Shown: piece by piece, positions 47,264-56,460 of the stretch
How positions within the stretch are numbered: the stretch's first letter is position 1
Layout: every line of letters begins with the position of its first letter
Position numbers and translations under genes: made by a program
The notes under the pieces: generated by a model
Databases searched by the model: none
What the model was told of the DNA's origin: nothing
The model's input: the letters and a program-made list of their open reading frames with translations, nothing else
Assembly: GCF_026262505.1 (NCBI RefSeq)
Contig: NC_067205.1
Span: 2,728,001-2,792,000, forward strand
Reading direction: 5' to 3'
Length of the DNA: 64,000 nucleotides
Source of the DNA: Trichomonas vaginalis G3
Lineage: Eukaryota > Parabasalia > Trichomonadida > Trichomonadidae

Positions 47264-48145
47264 ATGCAAGTCAGAAATATTCAGAACATAGCACCGAGTC
47301 TAACTGACAAGAGTATAAAGATATACTATGAACACGTTATGATGAAACCAACCAAAATTCAAGAAAGTCAGTATACTTATGAATATCCAAGACACTGGGT
47401 AGAGTATGTAGGAGGTGAGAAAGCTATTGAAATAAGACAAGTTAGAAGTATTCCAGCAGGAAGAACAATATTATTGAAGAACTTTAATGTTTTGAGGTAT
47501 AATGATGAAACAAAGAAGCAAGATAGTTTCCCTGTTGCTGTGTATGTGAACCTAGACACAGGAGATGACATGAAAGTTTTTAACACAAAGCTTCAAACGG
47601 TATTGAAAGAACAACTTATAGCAGAAGGACACCCATTACCTTCAGAAGTTAACATAGCATATAATTTTGAAACAAATGCAATAGATTTTAAAATCGTCTC
47701 TGCAAAGAAGTCAGGTTTTACATTTAATGAAGCAGATGTATATTCGGATGAAAACTTCAAAGCTATTGCATGGTTAGATAATGACGATTGCTTTAAGAAA
47801 ATATTTAAATTCAGTGACTCAAAGATGTCAATAGATGTACTTCGTGGAATGTTACCATCGACGTTTACAGTTGAAGGTTCAGCGGGATTGCTTACAAGAT
47901 TGTCAATTGGTGGCGTTTGGTCTTGTGAGAACATTGTTATAAAATCCAGTATAAGTGAATTTGCTGAAGAATCTATATTATGTCTTTCAAACTACATGTA
48001 TTCGCCACCGAAGCATTATAGTATAACAAACTTTGTCAGTAAGTTTAACATAAGACTTGTTGAACCTTCTTCAATGAAAGATGTTGTGCTACCTAAAGAT
48101 GGAAATGATGGGCTCATTATTGAAATGATTTTAATTGCATATTAA
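47264..48145 (+). CDS. Mav2 structural-family protein, member 2 (293 aa)
   Basis: From the ATG at 47264 (MQVRNIQNIAPSLTDKSIKI) the product is beta-rich with EYPRHWVEYVGGEKAIEIRQ and a C-terminal block MYSPPKHYSITNFVSKFNIR then VVLPKDGNDGLIIEMIL. The matching blocks in 31458-32315 show paralogy. It overlaps the next gene by TAA/ATG adjacency (stop at 48143-48145, next ATG at 48146). Minor capsid role inferred. Confidence 0.5.
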   Translation: MQVRNIQNIAPSLTDKSIKIYYEHVMMKPTKIQESQYTYEYPRHWVEYVGGEKAIEIRQVRSIPAGRTILLKNFNVLRYNDETKKQDSFPVAVYVNLDTGDDMKVFNTKLQTVLKEQLIAEGHPLPSEVNIAYNFETNAIDFKIVSAKKSGFTFNEADVYSDENFKAIAWLDNDDCFKKIFKFSDSKMSIDVLRGMLPSTFTVEGSAGLLTRLSIGGVWSCENIVIKSSISEFAEESILCLSNYMYSPPKHYSITNFVSKFNIRLVEPSSMKDVVLPKDGNDGLIIEMILIAY

Positions 48146-48343
48146 ATGAGTTTGTTTTTGAAGGTCATTCATGATGAAATAACTGTTGTAGAAGATGTTA
48201 GCAATTGTTCAGACATTTTGAAGCGAATAGATGAGATAAGAAAGAAGTTTATGAATGAGAATGTTTATGTTTCATTGACTTTCTCCAGTAACGAGAACTT
48301 TTATGAGATAATATTGAAGAGAGATGATTTTAATATGGTGTAA
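48146..48343 (+). CDS. Small Mav2 protein between structural genes
   Basis: The 65-residue product (MSLFLKVIHDEITVVEDVSN ... KRDDFNMV) directly abuts both neighbours. Each start follows the previous stop with no spacer (TAAATG), so the three genes form a tight unit. It is an alpha/beta, acidic protein with no recognised family. Confidence 0.5.
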   Translation: MSLFLKVIHDEITVVEDVSNCSDILKRIDEIRKKFMNENVYVSLTFSSNENFYEIILKRDDFNMV

Positions 48344-48880
48344 ATGGTAGCTTGGGCAGCTTTAGGCGCAATGGGAACAAAAGCATTAGCATTTGGAGCA
48401 AAAGCACTTGGAGCTTATGACGCAGTAAATAAAATGAGTGGAGGAAGAGTTTCAAAGACATTAGACGCAAATAAAGGAAAGATTGGAGGCTGGGTTGCAA
48501 AGAAGTTAAGATTAAATAAAATAGGGCTCATAAATAAAGCATCCAATTTGGTTGCGACTGAGTCAGAAAATGCTTTAGGAAAGGACGATGAGTTTGCAAA
48601 ACACGCAAAAGACTTTAATGACCAGATGAAAGGTGAAACAATGCATTTAAATAGAGTCGATGGAACTAAAGAAAATGTTTCTTCTCCACAACTTCCACCA
48701 GTAGTTCTTCCGTATGGTCCCTATGGAATGTATGGAAACCCTTACGAAAGACCATTTGACCCATTGACTGGTGGAAGTAATTGGTATCATTATGGACGAA
48801 GAAGAAAGACAGTCAAGTTGGAGACGGACGTAAAGAAAGCAACTAAAAAGAAACCAAGGAAGAGAGTTATAAAGCAATGA
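48344..48880 (+). CDS. Mav2 membrane-active/core protein candidate
   Basis: The 178-residue product starts with a hydrophobic, Ala/Gly-rich helix (MVAWAALGAMGTKALAFGAK) and has a polar middle. A Pro/Gly/Tyr stretch (LPYGPYGMYGNPYERPFDPL) and a very basic tail (VKKATKKKPRKRVIKQ) follow. This layout resembles internal, membrane-lytic or DNA-associated virion proteins such as adenovirus pVI/pVII-type proteins; the comparison is by layout, not by sequence. The Mav1 counterpart may be 1916-2315. Confidence 0.45.
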   Translation: MVAWAALGAMGTKALAFGAKALGAYDAVNKMSGGRVSKTLDANKGKIGGWVAKKLRLNKIGLINKASNLVATESENALGKDDEFAKHAKDFNDQMKGETMHLNRVDGTKENVSSPQLPPVVLPYGPYGMYGNPYERPFDPLTGGSNWYHYGRRRKTVKLETDVKKATKKKPRKRVIKQ

Positions 48881-49084
48881 ATTCAACGGGGTGAAAAACC
48901 GGGTGAAAAAAGAGGTGAGATTTCACCGCTTCACCTAAATTTATTTTTTCACCTCTGACAACGTTTATTTTTAAGTTTATTTTTTATTGTGGGTGAAAAA
49001 CCGGGTGAAAAAAGAGGTGAGATTTCACCGCTTCACCTAAATTTATTTTTGTGCTATGTTTTCATACGCGTGAAGGTAGTGATA

Positions 49085-50387
49085 TAGGGTGTCCAAAGGT
49101 GTGTTTAGCACAAACCTGAATACTGCGAATAGAAATAAACAAGTTACATATATATAAAGTTTATTTAAATATAATCACCATTGGATTCAATCACGCGTTC
49201 GCAGCGATCGATCCAGGCTTGAAAGACACGCTTTAAATCATCATGAGAAAATTGCTCAGATTGCTCTCTTACAAAATTTTCAAGATCATCTGGACTCGCG
49301 AATTCGCGTCCTTCAGCTCTCTTTTTTAGCGTGCCGAATAAATAAAAGTCAGAGGGTGCAATATCAGGTGAATAAATTGGGTTTGGAACAACTTTGACAT
49401 TGTTTTCCACCAAGTAATTCATTACCTTATGACTTTTGTGAACTCTTGAATTATCAAAATGAATTGCAAACTTTTGTTTTTGTTGTTTGGATTTCTCAAA
49501 CTCATCAGAATTGATAATTTGAGTAAGAACATTGTCAATTAGATACTGAGCATTCATCGTATTAGGTTTTTGAAGAATATCAATTGCGATGATGCCATTC
49601 ACGCCCCAAAAAACCGACAACATCATCATTGGTGTGTCAATTTTTTTCTTCGGGAATGTTTGCGGATTTTCATCCTTCGGGATCCACATGATTTTGGCTT
49701 CTGTTGCATATTGAAACCAAGACTCGTCCCCTGTTACTAAAAAGCGAAACTTCTTGGATTGATACGCACCCAATATAGAGAGGAGCTCTTTCGAAGATTG
49801 GACTCTAGATTTTTTTTGAACTGAATTAAGGTTGTGCGGAACCCAACGTGTATACGCTAGTTTGTAGTTCAAATAATTGTGCAGATAATAACTGACTGTT
49901 GTACGTGGTATCTTTGTCATCTCCTTTATCCTTCTGAGTGATGCTCTTGGGTCTTCATCTAGCGCTTGAAGAATTGCTTTGATTTTTCTTTGATCCGGCG
50001 ATTTTTTGTCAATTTTTATGATGGGCGCCTTTTTGTTCATGAAGTGATACATCCTAACATGATACGTTACAGTGGAATAGCTAGGAGCATCCATACCGAA
50101 GCATTTTACCAATGTCTCGTAGATTTTTTACAGTCTTTGCATTTTTTTGCAAGAGCGAGGATGTTTTCTTTATGATTCATTAAAAAAATGAAAAAAATCC
50201 CGCCAAAATTTCCCGCGAAACCGCCTCTTGTCTCAAAATTCATTTTATATCCCGGCATGACGCCAAAATACAACATGCTCATCATATACATATATTCATA
50301 TTTTTTATTATATATTTATAATCAGCATATATCTCCTTTAATAGTCTCATATAGAGCGCTGTGCTAAACGCACCTTTGGACACCCTA
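49085..50387 (-). mobile_element. Tvmar1-type mariner copy 2, full length
   Basis: This 1,303-bp element has inverted ends TAGGGTGTCCAAAGGTG and its complement and a TA duplication (49083-49084 and 50388-50389). The left Mav2 repeat preserves the empty site (GTGATATCATT read in the same direction, near 28088), which proves the borders. The element is the younger insertion, since it interrupts only one of the two Mav2 repeats. Confidence 0.95.
49165..50094 (-). CDS. Mariner transposase, copy 2
   Basis: From the ATG at 50094 (MDAPSYSTVTYHVRMYHFMN) the frame is open for 309 residues to ERVIESNGDYI. Catalytic Asp residues are in VTGDESWFQ, IHFDNSRVH and YSPDIAPSDFYLFG. The linker WVPHNLN is present. 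An additional N-terminal piece (MNHKENILALAKKCKDCKK) lies just upstream in another frame and resembles the usual mariner N-terminus. The same arrangement occurs in copy 1, so it is inherited from their common source. Whether the 309-residue form is active cannot be told from sequence. Confidence 0.85.
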   Translation of the reverse strand: MDAPSYSTVTYHVRMYHFMNKKAPIIKIDKKSPDQRKIKAILQALDEDPRASLRRIKEMTKIPRTTVSYYLHNYLNYKLAYTRWVPHNLNSVQKKSRVQSSKELLSILGAYQSKKFRFLVTGDESWFQYATEAKIMWIPKDENPQTFPKKKIDTPMMMLSVFWGVNGIIAIDILQKPNTMNAQYLIDNVLTQIINSDEFEKSKQQKQKFAIHFDNSRVHKSHKVMNYLVENNVKVVPNPIYSPDIAPSDFYLFGTLKKRAEGREFASPDDLENFVREQSEQFSHDDLKRVFQAWIDRCERVIESNGDYI

Positions 50388-50418
50388 TATCATTTATTTT
50401 TATTTTATTTTTATGTAA

Positions 50419-50739
50419 ATGACGAAAACTATTGAGATAACAAACTACAACGGTCATGAGTTCAAGAACTTGTTCTTCGTTCCTCGTGAAAATACATTCT
50501 ATCAGATACGAGGGAGAAAGGGTAAAGTTAGTTTGAGCGTTTATGACTACAAACATAATGGAAAGTTTATACAAGCAATAGATACAAACGGTAAGCGTGT
50601 TTCATTAGCTTTGTCAAAACTTACTAACATTTATTTTGACAGTGACTTTGACCTATATGAAGAAGAAAGTGAGTCAGAAGATTATGAGCTGTTATGTGAA
50701 GCACAGCAATGGGAGGAGTTGCAATACTTTTGTAAGTGA
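50419..50739 (+). CDS. Small protein encoded inside Mav2 terminal repeat (right copy)
   Basis: Identical in protein sequence to 27739-28059, in opposite orientation. The mariner inserted 30 bp upstream of its start and may have replaced its promoter region. Confidence 0.6.
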   Translation: MTKTIEITNYNGHEFKNLFFVPRENTFYQIRGRKGKVSLSVYDYKHNGKFIQAIDTNGKRVSLALSKLTNIYFDSDFDLYEEESESEDYELLCEAQQWEELQYFCK

Positions 50740-50975
50740 GAACGTTTATTTTTACATTAGTGAGGTGAAGTGGTTGGCGGCTTTGTAAATATTTAAGGTT
50801 AAGTTAGTGTTGTCGTTTGCGTTGTAAAATATACGTTAACGGTTTTGTAAAGTGTCAAATTCACATATAATGGGTAAGATGGAACGCGGTGCCGCCGTAC
50901 CCTTGATATGTTTACTAACTCTTTTAGCTAAAATTTGGGTTTGCCAAACTATTTTCCGAATTGACATCCTTAATG

Positions 50976-51671
50976 AGTATAAACCTTAAGTGATGATATA
51001 TCATAGTATCATATTCAAACTAAGTGAAAACGATGTTTATGATTATAAGGTTATCGAAAACATAAAAAAATAATACAAAATTTTTAAAATCCGGAAGGGA
51101 AAAAGTGCATTTATCTCAACATATGAGGCTTGAAAATAAACTTTGTTCTGTAAAACTTTTAGTATAACTATTGAAATTTTGTGTTTAATGTATCTCACTG
51201 GCTTAAACACAATATTGGAGGACTAGATACAAATCTAATTAAACTTTGAATGAGACAATTTCGACTGGAAACCACTACCATTGGGTTTGTTCCATAATGG
51301 CAATTAGCAGAATCCAGTGAGATTGTAGTGCAATCGGTCTTAGTTTTGAAGTTACCCACTAATTGCATCTCGACACTTTTTAACAAGTGCCAAATGTTTT
51401 CTATAAAATATCTAGTATCTTGTACCTATATATCATTCCTGCAGTATCAGCCCCTGCCATGGAATAACCAGGGACTAGATAGGTCCGCAAGTTCGAAAAT
51501 TGCGAAACAGTTTTCTTCAAACTGGAAGTATCCAAGACCTCAATATCATAGAAATAAAAACCTTAGTATATACACTACTAATTTATGTTTCAATATCATT
51601 AATATCTTTACTACAAATGAAGTTATGAGCAATACTCGAAATCGCGTCACCTCACCTTCCGGCACCCTTAA
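50976..51671 (+). repeat. 696-bp inverted repeat, left copy
   Basis: It begins AGTATAAACCTTAAGTGATG, ends in GGCACCCTTAA, and is repeated inverted at 58279-58974 with the same length and only scattered differences. TTAA stands at both edges of this copy (50970 and 51668). Reading frames inside it (such as TNCISTLFNKCQMFSIKYLV) show no family and are not called genes. It may be a non-autonomous element or the arms of a duplication. Confidence 0.85.
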
Positions 51672-51857
51672 TTATTGAGAGAGTTTTTGAAAAATTTATT
51701 TTTCTTCAATGAAATCGATTATTCTTTGATATATATTATTACATAAATATGAAATTATTATAATTTCTAAATTTGTAATGTTTTTTTAGTATACTGATTC
51801 CATATATATATCACATCCTGGTATTGAAAAACAATTTAACAAAATAACAGATTCATT

Positions 51858-53144
51858 TTACTGGATAGCTTTATAATCCCAAACGCAAACTCTACAGTCA
51901 CCACTGCAAGTTACGAAGCAATCCTCGCTTGGATGGTGGTGAACCTGGAAAACTGTGTTATTGTGAGCTCTCAAAGTGAAAATGCAGTTACCTGTTTTTG
52001 CCGACCAGCATTTAATTGTTTCGTCCTTTGACCCTGTGAACAGGAGAGAGCCGTCCCTGGAAAAGCAGACTGTGAGAACCAATTCGCTATGCCCTTCGAA
52101 TTTGTGGACCATCTTTGGGAATGTCTGCAGTTTCCACATAGTAGAGGTCTGATCTTGAGCGGTAGTGGCAAGGTAATCGTCATCGAATGATAATTCTAAG
52201 CCTAGTAATATGGAATCGTGCGGTTTTATGATCATGGGGGCTTTGTCATCAAGTTGTGCGCTATAAAGTGCTACATTGCCCTTCATAAAGCCAACTGCGA
52301 TGAAAGATCCATCATGGGAAAGGGCAAATGTGACCATGTACTCATCTTTGTTCTGGCAGAGCTGAGATTTCGTCTTAATGACAGTAAATGTCGATGTATC
52401 CCACATGCAAATCATTCCATCGTAACTTCCGGAATATAATTTCTTCGAATCTGGAGAAAATGCTAGCGATGAAACTGTATTTGTGTGGTTTTTAAGTGCA
52501 CGCATTTCTGATTGTGGATTTGCTACACTAAAAACGTAAATATCATTATTTTTACCTGCAAGGGCGATATATTTCGAATCAGGCGAGAACACTAAAACAC
52601 GAACATATTGTTCATTCTTTCCATCAACGATCGGAATTGATCCTGTACCAACAAGTGAACCATCTGAAGAGTTCATGATAAAAAGCGTTTTAGCATCAGC
52701 AAATGCGAACAAACGTCCATCTGAGCTATAATTAACAGCGCAAATGACAGTGTTCGACGAAAGACAATATCGGAGCGAAACATTATTATTCTTTTTAAAT
52801 TCTTCTGGAGCGACAGACCAGTCCATAGTCACTTGCGATAGCGGATTTCCTTCATGCGGCTGTGAAATGTGTGGCTGTGGTTTTGGTTTAGTTTCAACAG
52901 GCAGTGTTGCTTCAGCTTGTGTCACCGTTGTATTTTGTTTTGTCACAAGAAAGGCGAGATTTTTCTTTATTTCCTTAAGCATTTCAATATCGTCTTTGTT
53001 TTGCTGAATGATGATTTTAGATTGGGAATTTAAGAGTTCAAGATCGAGAGTTTCTTCCTGAATTTTAACAATTGCTTTCTGAAGAGCATCGAGATTTTCA
53101 AGGACCATTTTAGGCGCATCATATTCAGTATACTGTTGTGCCAT
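51858..53144 (-). CDS. WD40-repeat protein, TUP1-like
   Basis: The first in-frame ATG is at 53144 (MAQQYTEYDAPKMVLENLDA), giving 428 residues; the open frame upstream has only a TTG. Residues ~10-85 form a coiled coil (LELLNSQSKIIIQQNKDDIE). A Pro/Gln/Thr-rich linker follows, then about seven WD40 blades (SSDGRLFAFADAKTLFIMN, AFSPDSKKLYSGSYDGMICM, CFSRDGSLLFTGSKDETIKC, DCRVCVWDYKAIQ). An N-terminal helix plus C-terminal beta propeller is the layout of Tup1-type transcriptional co-repressors. Other coiled-coil WD40 scaffolds remain possible. It is a host gene with intact frame. Confidence 0.75.
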   Translation of the reverse strand: MAQQYTEYDAPKMVLENLDALQKAIVKIQEETLDLELLNSQSKIIIQQNKDDIEMLKEIKKNLAFLVTKQNTTVTQAEATLPVETKPKPQPHISQPHEGNPLSQVTMDWSVAPEEFKKNNNVSLRYCLSSNTVICAVNYSSDGRLFAFADAKTLFIMNSSDGSLVGTGSIPIVDGKNEQYVRVLVFSPDSKYIALAGKNNDIYVFSVANPQSEMRALKNHTNTVSSLAFSPDSKKLYSGSYDGMICMWDTSTFTVIKTKSQLCQNKDEYMVTFALSHDGSFIAVGFMKGNVALYSAQLDDKAPMIIKPHDSILLGLELSFDDDYLATTAQDQTSTMWKLQTFPKMVHKFEGHSELVLTVCFSRDGSLLFTGSKDETIKCWSAKTGNCIFTLRAHNNTVFQVHHHPSEDCFVTCSGDCRVCVWDYKAIQ

Positions 53145-56100
53145 ATTACAGTTGGATATCAATGCGCTCAAATTATAACCGCTCTGCTTTTTTTTTTCGA
53201 TGTAAACTGTTTACAAAAATTCCATAAGGAAGAAACATTTTTCCCGAAAATCGTTCCGATCATGACCATAGACCCATGGGATATTGATTTTGGCATGAAG
53301 GAATTGAATTTCACTTCTGTAATTGATATGGTAGATAGCCCAAAACATATGAATATGATTTAACTAATCAAATAGTATATTATATAAATATGCTAACTTA
53401 ATTAAGATAAATTGATTGTTATTAGGGTATTATACAATTTAAGTTAATGGCATAAAATTCATAGGCTATATAAACAACAGATTTCCAAATAAATAAGATA
53501 AATAGAATCAGTAGGCTCCAAATATGAATGATATGATCTTAGTTTGAAAAGTTACTAAAAGAATAAAAAGATTTGTGAATTACGTTTTAATTTCAATAAT
53601 TTTTATCAATTAATTATCACGTTATGATTTACATATCAAATTTAATTTCAAATATAAGTAAATATCAATATTCATTATTTGTATTTCAAATTTAAGTATA
53701 ATTGGAGCTTTTGAATAAAACCATAATATTCCCAGCTTACATGATTATAGTTTATTATGTAATATCCGGCATATCAGGGAAATAATAGATTTGAATTCTT
53801 ACTTTTGAGGATTTGACTGAAAATAGTATAATGATAATCGATCACTACAGAATTATTTTATATTCAATAAATCATTTTGCGTAATTGGTGGTTCTTATCA
53901 TCTATCAAATTTCGTAAGAAGTCTCTTAAAAATCTTGGAGTTCTTCAAGAAACGATCATGTTCAAGATACATGTCGAGATGCTTTAATAAAATTAATCAT
54001 AAATCGAAGCAAAACATCACATTTGTTAATAATTTCAAGTAATATATAAAATTCAAGATTATAATGTCTACTGAATGCTAACAAAAACGAACAAAATCTC
54101 ATCTCTCGACTAGAACATTAATATGATGCAGTTTTTTGTTTAGATCTAATATAAAAATGAATAAAAACTTTACTTTTACACTTTTCATTCAAGTATTTTA
54201 CTAATATAGATCATGCTTTATCAATGCTTAGTACTATTCTTTTTAGAATAAAGGATAATAAGAAAGATATTTGTGATTTAAAATAATTTTTTAAAATTCA
54301 CCTTTAACTCATCACTCTGTGAGATGTAAAAAGCATTCGCATTACTCATTCTGCTTAATTGATCAACTCAAAATTCCAAAAAAAATTCAAAAAATCAAAA
54401 ATGAAAATCAAAAAGTTGATTTTTCTCTTGAAAAAATCAATTTTCAAAAAATTTTGGAAAATCAAAGTATTGTATAATTAATCAAATCATCAAATGGAAT
54501 CGTTTTTACTCATAAAAAACATCTAATTTTTGATTTGGATATCATATTTATTAAAAACTCATTCTATAGTTGATGCAATGTCATGATTGCTGTTGAAAAT
54601 ATTATTTCCATAACAAAATTCTTATTTTAAGATAGTAAAATAATAAAGTTTTTATTTCAACAACAACAAGTAAATAGATGAATGGAAACGTACTACATTC
54701 GCATAAATGTAGTAACTATCATCTAGATTTGAGTTATGAATATTCCAATCAAAATGTATCAAGTTGAAATCAGAAATAACCAAAGATTATATGAGGTACT
54801 GTACACTAATTGTAGAGATCATTTTAATTCATAAGTAACTTATATAATAAAGCCGATTTTTTTTCTTATTGCAATAATTTCCTCAAATCTTAGTAACTTT
54901 TTCTATATTCAAGTAATTTGTATATGTATCATAAGCTGTGTAGAAAAACAAAATTACGAGAAATTCTGTTGTTGCAATTTGGAGATTTCTAATGTGTGGT
55001 TTTAGCATGTGTAATCCTGGTCTTATCTCAACACGAGGGTACTCCTGCAATATGATTTAAATTAACGGAGTTGAACTTAAATTGAATAATGCAGGAGAAT
55101 AACTGACAATGCAACTAACTGTCTATTACAGAATAGTTGACAATTAGAGTAATAAACCATTCTGCACCAATCATCTCTTTCATTTCTGGAATGACGAGCT
55201 GAAAGGAAGCGATCAGTAACCCGAGGAAAAAGGAAGACGGGCGTCACTTTTCGTGCATGTACCTTTTTGACAAGCAGTTTATTTATAAAATATGATTAAA
55301 TGCTCGAATAATGATCTTTTTTTTGAGGCGACTAATTGAATATATACGTTAATTTGAAAGCAAGAAAAGACGTTAAAATAAATCTAATTTAAAATCAGCA
55401 TGGTTTTGAAACAAAATAGATTGTTTGATGAAATTAAATTCAAATTAATTCAGAGGTTCTCAAAAACTTTTTAGTTCATTTTTCCTACTGAAGAGTCTAT
55501 CATGTGATCAGCATATTCGCATATGCGTAGATGGGATGTATGGAATTCAATCAGCGATCGAGGTTGCATTCCAATATTCTTCCTCCATCATTGATTCACA
55601 TGACTCCTGAGAGGGAATCAGTCATTGCTATTTACTGTAGGAGAAAATATTAGTCGGCAATGACTGATTTAAATGCAGTTGCTTTCTTTTTCTTTTTTAT
55701 TATATTCAACCAGGTCTTTCCAACAACAAGATTGGTGATCTGGCTGAATTGTAAACTGTACCCTCTCAGGAGGTTTTTACTCTATAAGCATTTTTTAACA
55801 TTACAAATTTCTATCCTTATTTCAAGTGCCGACGAATCTTAGTATGGCCCATCTTTTAAGATGGAGAATGAGTTCTCATTCGCAGGATGAAGGTTCGATT
55901 TAGATTTTTCGTTTTTTTTTCTTTTAATTTTATTACAGTTTAATTTATGATATGCTTAATTCGCATTGCTCTCAGCCTAATTGCACAACTTTTAATATAT
56001 TCTTATAAAGGAGAATGAATTGAGTGAATTAAGTTTTGAATTCTCAAATGTGATTAAATGAAGCAAATTTAATCAAATTTACTAGAATTTTGATATGTGC

Positions 56101-56460
56101 CTTAATTTAATCTAATCTGAGTCAAATTACTGGAATTGAAGACGAAAATTAAAATTCTAGTCAAATACGATTTTGGAGAATCGTCCCAAACCATGACATC
56201 TGCAGTTATTACAGATAAATACTCAACATCGAAGAAGTTATAGCAGATTTACGCAATTTTTTTTTCAACTAACTATCAGCAACTTGTGGAGTATTACAGT
56301 GATTGAAACTTATGTTACATATACCTCAGATATAATAATGCTAATATCACTTGTCAGAATTAAAAAATATTTCCTCTATATGCAGAAAAAGCATGTTTTT
56401 TACTAAAATTGTAAACTATTCAAACCTACCCCTTCAGAAAAATTGCCAATTCAATTTATA
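53145..56460. other. Long AT-rich intergenic region
   Basis: No supported gene is seen. Near 53210-53362 a plus-strand frame ends EELNFTSVIDMVDSPKH-like and could be a fragment of a lost gene (its family is unknown). A slightly GC-richer island lies at 55190-55260. At 55855-55895 two small hairpins (CCATCTT/AAGATGG and GAATGA/TCATTC) stand next to GGTTCGA, which mimics a tRNA but does not fold as one. Confidence 0.5.

Larger units (their letters stand above)
27558..50920. mobile_element. Mav2: complete Maverick/Polinton element
   Basis: Both ends are visible: AGTTAGTAAACATATCAAGG at the left and its complement at the right, with CTTTT directly outside each end (27553-27557 and 50921-50925) as a 5-bp target duplication. 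Terminal inverted repeats are 727 bp. The length is 23,363 bp including a 1.3-kb mariner in the right repeat. Parts: integrase, full-length family B polymerase, packaging ATPase, major capsid, minor capsid candidates, fibre, KilA-N genes and small genes. It looks almost whole, with roughly five or six breaks. Nearly identical terminal repeats make it young. Confidence 0.95.
48889..50920 (-). repeat. Mav2 right terminal inverted repeat, with nested mariner
   Basis: Inverted copy of 27558-28284, interrupted by mariner copy 2 at 49085-50387. Removing the mariner and one TA leaves 727 bp. It contains two AGGTGA-type hairpins (about 48912 and 49017) and the second copy of the 106-residue gene. Confidence 0.95.

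Noticed and set aside
51328-51678. 116-residue frame and its inverted twin at 58233-58622
   Set aside because: They lie entirely within the 696-bp inverted repeats, have no recognisable family, and end at different points in the two copies.
55855-55905. tRNA-like segment with GGTTCGA and two hairpins
   Set aside because: Both hairpins have wrong loop sizes (6-nt when stems are cut to 5 bp), no T-stem or acceptor stem forms around GGTTCGA, and no plausible anticodon arm results.
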